Shown: in pieces, positions 17,659-26,748 of the stretch
Layout: each line of letters opens with the position of its first letter
Numbering within the stretch: position 1 is the first letter of the stretch
Assembly: GCA_965230755.1 (NCBI GenBank)
Contig: CBDDLT010000024.1
Location: forward strand, 124,001-188,000
Length of the DNA: 64,000 nt
Reading direction: 5' to 3'
Origin: DATFJT01 sp965230755
Lineage (GTDB): Bacteria; Bacteroidota; Bacteroidia; Chitinophagales; Saprospiraceae
Program-made: the position numbers and the translations under genes
Notes under the pieces: model-generated
Seen by the model: the letters and a program-made list of their open reading frames with translations, nothing else
Databases searched by the model: none
What the model was told of the DNA's origin: nothing

Positions 17659-19710
17659 TTGAGCAATCTATCTATAAATATTATCCCATTCAACCACCCA
17701 AAACAGGAAATGGAATTTGGCTTTATCAAAGAGAAAAAGTCAGGTTATTATCCATTGCCTAAGTGGGCATATCCGAGATACCTATGGGAGAACTATGAAG
17801 ATGAATTGCAAGACATTGAAAGGCTCTATTGTAATTTTTCAGACCAAGAAGAATCAGACTACAAAGTTTCTATCAATTTAAAAGATAATTGGAAGTTTGC
17901 TGACCACTATTACACCAAGTCTATATATAAGTATTTCTTGGAAAAGGCAGATGCAGTTCGTTTTGGTTTTGTAAATGATGTAGAAGTTTGGTTGTTAGAT
18001 GAAGAAGCTAAGAATCCTAAGTATCATACCTACAAGAGATATTCGTTAAGGGTTCAATATGCCAAAGTTTCTTCAGGTATGGAGTTGGCAATATCCTATG
18101 ATGGAACTTCTTTGGTACATAAAAAGAGCTTAGCTGAGTTACAAGATATAGATCCAGAGAAAATATCAAAGGTTATATACAATGGTGAAATTTATAGCTA
18201 TCAAAGAGAAGAGAACCAACACATAAAACTCTATCTTGAAGAAATATATCCTATACTAAGCAATCGTCTGTTAGAATCATTAGAAATTGATAGACCATTT
18301 AAAAGAATACCCAACAAATACATTCCTTATTGGGATGAGATTACCACATTTTATAATACATTCTTAGATACAGAAGAATTTAAAGCAATAATCCCATCAA
18401 GTTCAAAAGGATTTAAGCAACTGAGAGAAGATAAGATTTTACAAACTAAGAGTAACTCGAACAAAATAAGGTTTGGCAAAGACACAGGTATTGAACCCAA
18501 AAAAGACTTTCTTAGATTAGGTCCTTATCGCCCTTCCAATCAGCCCAATGTTCGTTTGATATTTGTTTACCAAAAGTCAGACAAGAAAAAGTATGTATCT
18601 AAGTTATTTTCGGTATTGCGTGATGGATTAACTCACCCTCAATATGGGGAGCAGTTTCCACCAATGCTAAAGGCCATAAAACAAAACTTCATTTTAGAAG
18701 AAAGTGCAGGTATAGAGTTTGAAAGTCCTGAAACAGCTATTGAAGAAATAAGGCAACAATTATCAGTTTTTGATAAGAAAGAAAATACACAATATGTAGC
18801 TCTCTATGTAAGCCCTATAAGAAAGGACGAGAAAGACCACGAAAGGTTGATGCTTTACTACCAAGTAAAAGAATTGCTTTTAAGACGTGATATTACCTCA
18901 CAAGTAATTTATAGAGAAAGCTTATTTAAAAGTGCTTTCAGATATTATTTGCCTAATATCGCTATCGCTCTATTGGCAAAAATCAATGGTATTCCTTGGC
19001 GTTTAGATACAGATGTTACGACAGACTTAGTAGTAGGTGTTGGAGCATTTTATTCCTTAACTCAGAATACCAAGTATATAGGCAGCACTTTTTGTTTCAA
19101 TAATGACGGTACGTTTCAAGGTTTCAATTGCCATAAGGCAAATGAAACAGATATGTTGGCTGGTGAGATTAGTAGTGCTATAATGAAATTCTATGTTGAT
19201 AATCATAAGAAGGCGAAAAGGCTAATCATTCACTTCTACAAGAAGATGAGTCAAAAGGAGCTACAGCCAATATATGATGTCCTACATACTTTTAACTGGG
19301 ATATTCCGGTAATAGTGGTAACTATTAATAAGACTATTTCAAACGACTATGTGGCATTTGATTTAGATAGTGAGAACCTTATGCCAAAAAGCGGCACGAT
19401 ATTGCCCATTGGCAAAAATCAATACTTACTATTTAATAACACCCGATATAGAACTGTCGAAACAGTCAAAGACAATCCCTTTCCTATAAAGTTGACATTC
19501 TCAGCTTCTGATGAAGAATTATTGAATGACCTACTAATGGTCAAGGAACTGATAGACCAAGTGTATCAATTCAGTCGTATGTATTGGAAATCTGTAAGGC
19601 AGCAAAATTTACCTGTAACTATAAAATATCCTGAGATGGCAGCAGAGATATATGCATTCTTTCAAGACAATGTACCGCCTTTCGGTACTAAAAATTTGTG
19701 GTTTTTGTAA
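17659..19710 (+). CDS. Long prokaryotic Argonaute (MID-PIWI), catalytic tetrad apparently lost
   Basis: The 683-residue protein ends in an Argonaute MID-PIWI region. The MID lobe is about 340-445 (LYVSPIRKDEKDHERLMLYYQVKELL, then RDITSQVIYRESL) and the PIWI lobe about 445-683 (KINGIPWRLD, LVVGVGAFYS, KYIGSTFCFNNDGTFQGF, KRLIIHFYKKMS, LPVTIKYPEMAAEI). Active PIWI domains carry Asp after VGx; here it is Gly (VGVGA, about 460). The Asp expected after the IIH strand is also absent (HFYKKMS), and the terminal LPVTI segment has Lys-Tyr where Asp/His is common. Slicing therefore looks unlikely and guide-dependent binding more so. The N-terminal 300 residues (N/PAZ region) are divergent. The start is a TTG 4 nt after Res. 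It lacks the R-E motif of PIWI-RE proteins. Confidence 0.85.
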   Translation: MSNLSINIIPFNHPKQEMEFGFIKEKKSGYYPLPKWAYPRYLWENYEDELQDIERLYCNFSDQEESDYKVSINLKDNWKFADHYYTKSIYKYFLEKADAVRFGFVNDVEVWLLDEEAKNPKYHTYKRYSLRVQYAKVSSGMELAISYDGTSLVHKKSLAELQDIDPEKISKVIYNGEIYSYQREENQHIKLYLEEIYPILSNRLLESLEIDRPFKRIPNKYIPYWDEITTFYNTFLDTEEFKAIIPSSSKGFKQLREDKILQTKSNSNKIRFGKDTGIEPKKDFLRLGPYRPSNQPNVRLIFVYQKSDKKKYVSKLFSVLRDGLTHPQYGEQFPPMLKAIKQNFILEESAGIEFESPETAIEEIRQQLSVFDKKENTQYVALYVSPIRKDEKDHERLMLYYQVKELLLRRDITSQVIYRESLFKSAFRYYLPNIAIALLAKINGIPWRLDTDVTTDLVVGVGAFYSLTQNTKYIGSTFCFNNDGTFQGFNCHKANETDMLAGEISSAIMKFYVDNHKKAKRLIIHFYKKMSQKELQPIYDVLHTFNWDIPVIVVTINKTISNDYVAFDLDSENLMPKSGTILPIGKNQYLLFNNTRYRTVETVKDNPFPIKLTFSASDEELLNDLLMVKELIDQVYQFSRMYWKSVRQQNLPVTIKYPEMAAEIYAFFQDNVPPFGTKNLWFL

Positions 19711-20123
19711 TGAATGAAAAAATAGAAGATAGATTATATAAAAGGGATATTAAGCCCACCGCAATGCGAATCCTTGTATTGCAATACCTAATGGAGCAAG
19801 ACAAAGCAATATCTTTACAAAGCATTGAAAATGCCTTTGATGTAGCAGATAAATCTACACTTTATCGTACACTTAAAACATTTGAAAAGAACAAATTAGT
19901 TCATACCATAGATGATGGCACCAAACAATTGAAATATGCACTTTGCCTTGAGTCTTGTCAATGCGAAACCAACGATTTGCACTATCATTTTCATTGCACC
20001 ATTTGTCAAAATACATTCTGCCTTACCAATCAAAATATCCCTAAGATTGACTTACCCAAAAACTTCAAGATGCAACAGGCTAATATGGTTATCAAAGGTT
20101 TATGCGAAAATTGCAACCGTTAA
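19710..20123 (+). CDS. Fur-family metal-responsive repressor
   Basis: The 137-residue protein has a winged helix (KPTAMRILVLQYLMEQDKAISLQSIENAF, KSTLYRTLKTFEKNKLVHTI) and a dimerisation domain with HYHFHC and two CxxC pairs (CTIC, CENC) typical of a structural zinc site. Family members sense Fe, Zn, Mn or peroxide. Its place directly before a divalent-metal efflux operon suggests a Zn-type sensor. The ATG overlaps the Argonaute stop (TAATG), so it is translationally coupled to the defence operon. A palindromic site follows 12 nt after its stop. Confidence 0.88.
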   Translation: MNEKIEDRLYKRDIKPTAMRILVLQYLMEQDKAISLQSIENAFDVADKSTLYRTLKTFEKNKLVHTIDDGTKQLKYALCLESCQCETNDLHYHFHCTICQNTFCLTNQNIPKIDLPKNFKMQQANMVIKGLCENCNR

Positions 20124-20128
20124 ACTAT

Positions 20129-20162
20129 GCAAGTAAGTTGCAGAGAACTTGTCCTATCTTTG
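20129..20162 (+). promoter_or_regulatory. Promoter with overlapping palindromes, probable Fur-family operator
   Basis: Overlapping inverted repeats GCAA-N5-TTGC (20129-20141) and AAGTT-N6-AACTT (20135-20150) lie just upstream of a TATCTTTG -7 box (20155-20162). The next start codon, ATG 20172, is 9 nt beyond the box. The layout fits repression by the adjacent Fur-like protein. Confidence 0.5.
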
Positions 20163-20171
20163 CAAAGTTAT

Positions 20172-20498
20172 ATGAGATTATTTTCATTCATATTATCACT
20201 TTACATATTGGCTCTGTCAGTCGTGCCTTGCTCGGATGGCATTGTCCATAATCTTGATGATGTAGATGCAAATATAGAATTATCTCAAACCGAACACGAC
20301 CACAACCATTCTGGCCATAACGATTGTTGTACTCCATTTTGCACCTGTGCTTGTTGTGGCTCTTTGGTTACAGCACCTACTTCACACCATATATCTGAAG
20401 TAAGAGTATTACTTTCAACTACATACTTGTTTTCTTACAATTTTGATTACTCCTTTGAATATGTAGAAGGAGTTTGGCACCCGCCAGCCATTAGTTAA
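20172..20498 (+). CDS. Small Cys/His-rich exported protein at head of metal operon (DUF6660-like)
   Basis: The 108-residue protein from ATG 20172 begins MRLFSFILSLYILALSVVPC, a signal sequence. A His/Cys-rich metal-binding centre follows (HDHNHSGHNDCCTPFCTCACC), and then a membrane-proximal C-terminus. Such genes commonly precede CzcA/CusA pumps in Bacteroidota; from memory this is DUF6660. It may buffer or deliver metal in the periplasm. An in-frame ATG at 20127 adds 15 residues but lies upstream of the predicted promoter. Confidence 0.7.
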   Translation: MRLFSFILSLYILALSVVPCSDGIVHNLDDVDANIELSQTEHDHNHSGHNDCCTPFCTCACCGSLVTAPTSHHISEVRVLLSTTYLFSYNFDYSFEYVEGVWHPPAIS

Positions 20499-20573
20499 AC
20501 CATTTATCAAGGGACAACTATGCCCTTTTCAATCATAGTCAAGGTTTAACTTTTTTATAAAAATCAAATATTA

Positions 20574-23500
20574 ATGTTCGATAATATTATCGCTTATTCG
20601 GTAAAGAATAAGTTTGTAGTAGGGCTTTTCGTAGCTGCCCTCATAGTTTGGGGATTATTTTCTCTCAAACAGCTACCTATAGATGCTGTTCCCGATATAA
20701 CTAACAATCAGGTACAGATCATTACCATTTCGCCTACCCTTGCTACGCAAGAAGTAGAGCAATTTATAACTACTCCTGTAGAGCTTGCCGTACAAAGTTT
20801 ACAAAAGACAGAAGAGATACGGTCTATCTCTCGTTTTGGCTTATCCGTAGTAACTGTAGTTTTTGAAGAGAATTACGATATTTACTTGGCTCGACAGTTG
20901 GTTAATGAAAAGCTTAAAGAGGCAGAAGAAGAAATACCCTCTGGCTTAGGTAATCCTGAAATGGCTCCGCTTTCAACTGGTTTAGGAGAGATTTATCAAT
21001 ATGTAGTCCGACCAGAAGAAGGGTTTGAGGACAAATATTCTCCAACAGAATTAAGAAGTATTCAAGATTGGATAGTTACCCGACAGCTCCTGGGTATAGA
21101 AGGTGTAGCAGAGGTTAACTCAATGGGTGGCTTTCTGAAACAGTATGAGGTGGCGGTAAATCCAAATCTTCTTAAATCTTTAGGTATAAGCATTACAGAT
21201 ATATTTTCAGCATTAGAAAAGAGTAATGAAAATACAGGCGGAGCATACATAGAAAAAAACTCAAATGCCTACTATATCCGTTCAGAAGGTTTAGCCAAAT
21301 CTTTAGAAGACATTGGAAACATAGTAGTAAGTGATGCAGGGAATATTCCAGTCTTAGTAAAAGATGTGGCTACTGTTCAATATGGCAAAGCTCCTCGTTA
21401 TGGTGCATTGGTTAGAGATGGTGCAGAAGTCGTTGGTGGTAAGGTAATGATGTTTAAAGGAGCAAATTCTGCACAGGTAACAGAGTCAATCAAGGAAAGA
21501 GTATCTCAAATTCAAAAATCATTACCCAAAGGTGTTGTTATAGAACCATACTTGGTTCGAGACAAATTAGTGAGCACCGCCATTGGTACTGTGAAAAAGA
21601 ATCTCATTGAAGGTGGCTTAATCGTCATATTTATATTGGTATTACTATTAGGAAATTGGCGAGCAGGACTAATCGTGGCTTCCGTTATTCCATTGGCGAT
21701 GCTCTTTGCGGTTTCAATGATGAACCTCTTAGGTATCTCAGCAAATTTGATGAGCTTAGGAGCCATTGATTTTGGTTTGATAGTAGATGGTGCTGTTATT
21801 ATTGTTGAAGCCATTGTACATAGACTACAAATCCGCAAGGCTGGTAATTTTCTCTCACAAACAGAAATGGACTTCGAGGTAATTACCTCTTCTCAAAAAA
21901 TAAGGAGTTCAGCAGCATTTGGTGAGATTATTATACTAATGGTTTACATACCCATTTTAGCTTTAGTGGGTATCGAAGGCAAAATGTTTAAACCAATGGC
22001 TCAAACCGTAATGCTTGCCATTGCAGGTGCATTAATACTTTCACTGACCTATGTGCCTATGATGGCTTCGTTGGTACTAAATAAAAAAGTAATCAATAAA
22101 GAAACCTTTGCAGATAAGATTATTGCATTTTTTCAGAGAGGTTATACACCTATACTAAATGCAGCACTTCGTTTTAAGACAGTATTTGTTAGTGCTACCG
22201 TGGTAGTTTTTCTCATTAGTCTATTTGTTTTCAGTAGAATGGGTGGAGAGTTCATACCTACATTAGAAGAAGGAGACTTAGCTATGCAGCATATTCTCCC
22301 ACCGGGAAGCTCACTATCTCAAAGTGTGGAAACAGCTAAGATGATACAAAACAAATTGCTAAAAGATTTTCCAGAAATAGAAGATGTGGTTGCCAATATT
22401 GGTTCAGCAGAAATCCCAACAGATCCTATGCCTGTAGAAATAGCAGATTATGTATTAGTAATGAAGCCCAAATCAGAATGGACTTCAGCAAGCTCAAGAC
22501 AAGAAATGTTTGAGATGTTAGAAGAATCATTGCATAATATTCCAGGAGTAGGCTTTGAGTTTTCTCAACCTATACAGCTTCGTTTTAACGAATTAATGAC
22601 AGGCTCCAAAGCGGATATAGCTATAAAATTATTTGGTGAAGACTTAGACCTATTGTTTGAAAATGCCACCAAAGCTGAAAAAATAATCAAGCAAATAGAT
22701 GGTGTGGGAACGGTTAATGTCGAACAAACCATTGGAATGCCTCAAATAATGGTAAAGTATGATTATCAGCGAATGGCACAATATGGCTTACATATTCAAG
22801 AGGTAAATCAAGTTATACGTTCAGCATTTGCAGGAGAAAAAGCAGGAATTATTTATGAAGGAGATAAACGGTTTGATCTGGTCATTCGGTTAAATGAAGA
22901 GAATCGGAAAGGGATTGAAGATGTAGAAAATCTATTTGTTACTCTAAACAATGGCAGTCAAATTCCACTCAACAATGTGGCTAATATAGATTTGATAAAT
23001 GCTCCTATGCAGGTGTCCAGAGAAAATACCAATAGAAGAATTGTCATTGGAGTAAATGTAGGAAATACAGATGTAGAATCATTGGTAGAAAAAATTCAAA
23101 GTGAATTAGATACTAAAGTGCAACTGCCAACAGGTTACTATTTTACCTATGGCGGTCAGTTCGAAAATCTCAAAGCCGCTAATGAACGTCTGTCAATCGC
23201 TGTACCTATGGCACTGGCTCTCATTTTTATCCTATTGTATTTCACCTTTGGCTCAGTGTCTCAAGCAGGGTTGATTTTTACAGCTATTCCTTTATCTGCC
23301 ATAGGTGGGATTTGGGCTTTACAGCTTAGAGGGTTGCCTTTTAGCATATCGGCAGGCATTGGCTTTATTGCTCTTTTTGGTGTAGCGGTGCTTAACGGGA
23401 TAGTCCTTATTGGTTATTTCAATCAACTCAAAAAAGAAGGTATGACAGACATAAAAGAAAGAATAATTACGGGGACAAGTGTACGATTAAGACCCGTAAT

Positions 23501-24893
23501 AATGACAGCAGCAGTAGCTTCATTAGGCTTTCTCCCAATGGCTATTTCTACTTCTGGTGGTGCTGAAGTTCAGAGACCTTTGGCGACTGTAGTAATTGGT
23601 GGTTTGATAACGGCTACTTTTTTAACATTGGTCATATTGCCTATTCTATACTATTGGTTAGATAAATGGAGCGAGAGAAAGTCCAAAGGAGTTAACTTTT
23701 CTAAAGGCGGAGCATTAGGAATCTTATTGATGATAGGATTATCCTTTTCTACCCAAGCTCAACAAAGACCAATTGATTTGGATAGTGCTATTTCTATAGC
23801 AATGACAAATCACCCCAATATAATAGCTGCCACATTGGATGTAGAGAAAAACCAATCATTGCAAAACTTAAAATACAATTTAGGTTCAATAGATATTTCT
23901 TATCAAGGTGATGGCTTGTTTGATACTCAATTTGGACAGCAAGTAAATCAAATTGGTATTGTACAGAACTTTCCAAGTCCGAGTGTTACCAAGGCACAGA
24001 ATAAATTGCAAGACGCCTATACAAACCAAAGTAGTACTGAGAAACAAATTACTAAAAATGAACTCAAATGGAAAGTGAAGCAAATTTACTACGACATTCA
24101 TTACAAGAAGGAGTTAGAGAAGCTATACGAAAACCTTGCTTCTACATACAAAGAATACCATAGAAAAGCAACAATAAGAGTACAGGCAGGAGCTGCAAAT
24201 AGAATAGAATCACTTACACTTCAATCTAAATGGCAGGAATATGAGTTGTTATTACATCAAGTAAATATTGAGCTTACTAACTTAACCAAACGGTTTCAGT
24301 TATTGCTCAATACTTCTGAATTAGTGACTACTTCAGATAGCCTCGTTACCACTAAATATTCCACTCAAATAGATACCACTTCAAACCCTCTAATTCTTCA
24401 AAGTCAACAGGCTATGATGATAGAATCTGCAAAAGTAGAGGTAATGCAATCTGAACTTAAACCCAGTTTCAATGTCGGATATGCAGTACAAAATTTTAAC
24501 CAAGGTGGTTGGCTTAATGCGGCACAAGTAGGTGTATCTATTCCATTATTTAATGGACAGGCAAAAAAGCGTATTGATGCTCAAAAAATACAAATAGACA
24601 TTAGCAACTATCAGTATCAAAGTAAGCTACTTGGGTTACAACAAGAACAGTTAGAAGTACAAAACACCATAGCCTTGTACAAGGCAGGTGTTGATTTTTA
24701 CAAAAACCAAATCGAAACCATTAATCCAGAAATTGTAAGAATTAGTGAATTGAACTACCAAGCGGGAGAAATTTCTTACTTGGAACTATTAAACACCTTA
24801 CAGTTGATGGCAACTAACAATATAAATTATTGGGAGCAGATAGTAGCTTACAACAAAGCAGTTGCAGACTTTCAATTTCTTACAAACCAATAA
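20574..24893 (+). CDS. czcA: CzcA-type heavy-metal RND pump fused to its outer membrane factor
   Basis: In this 1439-residue single polypeptide, residues 1-1040 are a complete HME-RND permease with 12 membrane segments (N-terminal LPIDAVPDITNNQVQI, RND core GAIDFGLIVDGAVIIVEA, C-terminal transmembrane bundle). The substrate loop reads FNELMTGSKADIAIKLFGED, the acidic CzcA-like form rather than the Met-rich CusA form, which suggests Zn/Co/Cd. Residues about 1044-1063 look like a signal sequence (GILLMIGLSFSTQAQQ), followed by a TolC-like outer membrane factor to residue 1439. Fused pumps of about 1440 residues are known in Bacteroidota. How the fusion is processed across two membranes is unclear; cleavage after STQAQ is one option. 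Confidence 0.92.
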   Translation: MFDNIIAYSVKNKFVVGLFVAALIVWGLFSLKQLPIDAVPDITNNQVQIITISPTLATQEVEQFITTPVELAVQSLQKTEEIRSISRFGLSVVTVVFEENYDIYLARQLVNEKLKEAEEEIPSGLGNPEMAPLSTGLGEIYQYVVRPEEGFEDKYSPTELRSIQDWIVTRQLLGIEGVAEVNSMGGFLKQYEVAVNPNLLKSLGISITDIFSALEKSNENTGGAYIEKNSNAYYIRSEGLAKSLEDIGNIVVSDAGNIPVLVKDVATVQYGKAPRYGALVRDGAEVVGGKVMMFKGANSAQVTESIKERVSQIQKSLPKGVVIEPYLVRDKLVSTAIGTVKKNLIEGGLIVIFILVLLLGNWRAGLIVASVIPLAMLFAVSMMNLLGISANLMSLGAIDFGLIVDGAVIIVEAIVHRLQIRKAGNFLSQTEMDFEVITSSQKIRSSAAFGEIIILMVYIPILALVGIEGKMFKPMAQTVMLAIAGALILSLTYVPMMASLVLNKKVINKETFADKIIAFFQRGYTPILNAALRFKTVFVSATVVVFLISLFVFSRMGGEFIPTLEEGDLAMQHILPPGSSLSQSVETAKMIQNKLLKDFPEIEDVVANIGSAEIPTDPMPVEIADYVLVMKPKSEWTSASSRQEMFEMLEESLHNIPGVGFEFSQPIQLRFNELMTGSKADIAIKLFGEDLDLLFENATKAEKIIKQIDGVGTVNVEQTIGMPQIMVKYDYQRMAQYGLHIQEVNQVIRSAFAGEKAGIIYEGDKRFDLVIRLNEENRKGIEDVENLFVTLNNGSQIPLNNVANIDLINAPMQVSRENTNRRIVIGVNVGNTDVESLVEKIQSELDTKVQLPTGYYFTYGGQFENLKAANERLSIAVPMALALIFILLYFTFGSVSQAGLIFTAIPLSAIGGIWALQLRGLPFSISAGIGFIALFGVAVLNGIVLIGYFNQLKKEGMTDIKERIITGTSVRLRPVIMTAAVASLGFLPMAISTSGGAEVQRPLATVVIGGLITATFLTLVILPILYYWLDKWSERKSKGVNFSKGGALGILLMIGLSFSTQAQQRPIDLDSAISIAMTNHPNIIAATLDVEKNQSLQNLKYNLGSIDISYQGDGLFDTQFGQQVNQIGIVQNFPSPSVTKAQNKLQDAYTNQSSTEKQITKNELKWKVKQIYYDIHYKKELEKLYENLASTYKEYHRKATIRVQAGAANRIESLTLQSKWQEYELLLHQVNIELTNLTKRFQLLLNTSELVTTSDSLVTTKYSTQIDTTSNPLILQSQQAMMIESAKVEVMQSELKPSFNVGYAVQNFNQGGWLNAAQVGVSIPLFNGQAKKRIDAQKIQIDISNYQYQSKLLGLQQEQLEVQNTIALYKAGVDFYKNQIETINPEIVRISELNYQAGEISYLELLNTLQLMATNNINYWEQIVAYNKAVADFQFLTNQ

Positions 24894-24904
24894 AAGATAA
24901 AATA

Positions 24905-26137
24905 ATGAATAACATAAAATATATCATAACAGCATTTTCAATACTACTTGTATTGTTTTCTTCCTGCGGCCATAAGCACAGCGAAGGTGACGGACACAAC
25001 CACGGAACAGAAGCAAATACACATTCAGAAGCAGATGGACATAGTCACGGTGAAGGTGAAAATGGACATAAGGAAGGACTATTTCTAACCAAAGATCAAG
25101 CGGAAACCATAGGTTTAGAATTTGGAGATCTATCTTCTATTAAAGTAAATGACTTTGTGAGAGCAAAAGGTACTTTAGGATTACCTCCCAATGCAATTTC
25201 TTCAATATCTGCCAAAACAGATGGTATAATCAAAAGCACTAAAAAGTTTGTAGAAGGTAATTATATCAAAAAGGGTACAGTTGTAGCCTATATAGAAAAC
25301 CCTGATTTCATTGTTACACAACAAGACTATTTAGAAGCTAAAGCACAACTCGACCTAAAGCGATTGGAAGTTGAACGACAAAAAACATTGGTAGAATCCA
25401 ATGCGGGAGTTACCAAAAATCTACAAAATGCACAAGCAGAAGTGGCAGTTTTGGAAGCTAAAACTCAAGGTCTTGCTAAGCAGCTTTCATTTTTAGGTAT
25501 ATCCACTTCCAACCTCTCGCCCAGTAACATAAGGCAACAGATAGCAATAGTTGCTCCTATGAGTGGCTATATTTCTAAAATAAGCTTTCACAATGGTATG
25601 TATGCCCAGTCCTCTATTGCTTTAATGGATATTATTTCTTCTGAGCATTTACACTTAGAATTGGATGTTTTTGAAAAAGATATAGCACAAATTAAGAAAG
25701 GTCAAAAAATCAGTTATACAGTCCCAGCACTTGGTACAACTATTTATTACGGTAGTGTAGATGTACTTGGAAAGGAGTTCAATTCAAGCTCTAAAACAGT
25801 ACGAGTACACGGACATTTAGACGGTTCAAAACCTACTTTTCTTAAAGACTTGTTCATTGACGCTAAAATCTATCTCAATGATGTAGAATCTTCAGCTCTG
25901 CCTGAAAGTGCGATTATCAAAGATGGAGCCAACAGCTTTATCTATGTAGCGAATGAAAAGGCGAATGATAACGAAATAGAATTTGAAAAAATCAATATAA
26001 TTCCAGGCTCTACGGAAAATGGTTACACGGCAGTGAAATTGATAGACGTTATTCCAGAAGGTATGCAAATAGTCACTAAGGGAGCCTATTATGTATATGC
26101 ACAATCTAAAGCAGGAGAATTAGAACACGAACATTAA
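24905..26137 (+). CDS. czcB: CzcB-type periplasmic adaptor lipoprotein
   Basis: The 410-residue protein from ATG 24905 has a lipoprotein signal (ILLVLFSSCGHKH). A His-rich linker follows (residues 20-60, repeated GHxHG-type motifs) that could bind Zn or related metals. The membrane-fusion core consists of lipoyl/barrel-sandwich halves (ISAKTDGIIKSTKKFVEGNYIKKGTVVAYIENPD; IVAPMSGYISKISFHNGMYAQ), a coiled-coil hairpin and a beta-barrel domain. It would link the CzcA part to the outer membrane factor. The gene begins 11 nt after the fused pump. Confidence 0.9.
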   Translation: MNNIKYIITAFSILLVLFSSCGHKHSEGDGHNHGTEANTHSEADGHSHGEGENGHKEGLFLTKDQAETIGLEFGDLSSIKVNDFVRAKGTLGLPPNAISSISAKTDGIIKSTKKFVEGNYIKKGTVVAYIENPDFIVTQQDYLEAKAQLDLKRLEVERQKTLVESNAGVTKNLQNAQAEVAVLEAKTQGLAKQLSFLGISTSNLSPSNIRQQIAIVAPMSGYISKISFHNGMYAQSSIALMDIISSEHLHLELDVFEKDIAQIKKGQKISYTVPALGTTIYYGSVDVLGKEFNSSSKTVRVHGHLDGSKPTFLKDLFIDAKIYLNDVESSALPESAIIKDGANSFIYVANEKANDNEIEFEKINIIPGSTENGYTAVKLIDVIPEGMQIVTKGAYYVYAQSKAGELEHEH

Positions 26138-26148
26138 AATTTACAACT

Positions 26149-26742
26149 ATGTATTTATTCATTTTTCTACTCATATATTTTTTCTTAATCTTCTTTCTTA
26201 GATCTTATCTACTTTGGAAGCAAACCAATGTTAACCCACTAACCTTCAATAAAGGAGATGATGCCCACGGCTACAATGGGAAAGTCTTTGGTTTTATTTC
26301 ATTACTTGAGTTACTTGTAGTTGTCATTTACGCCTTTATCCCCAGTTGGCACAAGTTTCTTATGCCCTTTTGGTTTTTAGAAAACGAATACTTCGGTTAT
26401 GTCGGTTGGGCTTTGCTCATAATCTCATTGCTATTTGTATGGTTTGCACAAGGAAATATGAGAGAGTCTTGGCGTATTGGAATAGATGAAGAAAACAAGA
26501 CAGCATTAGTAACAGATGGTTTTTTCTCATTTTCACGTAATCCTATTTTCTTAGGAATTATGATAGCCAATATTGGTTTGTTTTTAGTATTACCTAATGC
26601 TTTTACTTTATTAATAATAGCCCTATCTACAGTTAGTATCAATACGCAAATCAGATTAGAAGAGGAATTTCTCAAAAAGGAATTTGGTAATCAATACATA
26701 GAGTATCGAAGCAAAGTAAACAGATGGCTAACTCTAAAATAA
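26149..26742 (+). CDS. Integral membrane methyltransferase (isoprenylcysteine/phospholipid methyltransferase family)
   Basis: The 197-residue protein has about four to five membrane segments and ends with the family's cofactor-binding pattern (GFFSFSRNPIFLGIMIANIG, then RLEEEFLKKEFGNQYIEYRSKVNRWL). Members such as ICMT or PEMT methylate cysteine or lipid head groups. In bacteria they often sit in metal-resistance operons, where the substrate is unknown. It lies between the adaptor and the P-type ATPase with gaps under 15 nt. Confidence 0.8.
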   Translation: MYLFIFLLIYFFLIFFLRSYLLWKQTNVNPLTFNKGDDAHGYNGKVFGFISLLELLVVVIYAFIPSWHKFLMPFWFLENEYFGYVGWALLIISLLFVWFAQGNMRESWRIGIDEENKTALVTDGFFSFSRNPIFLGIMIANIGLFLVLPNAFTLLIIALSTVSINTQIRLEEEFLKKEFGNQYIEYRSKVNRWLTLK

Positions 26743-26748
26743 ATTACA

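Noticed and set aside
17659..19710. PIWI-RE family protein
   Set aside because: The R-E motif and the DinG-like helicase partner typical of PIWI-RE loci are absent. The MID-PIWI layout fits a long Argonaute instead.
17659..19710. Short Argonaute with Sir2 or TIR effector
   Set aside because: The protein has about 300 residues before MID, and no Sir2, TIR or APAZ partner is encoded next to it.
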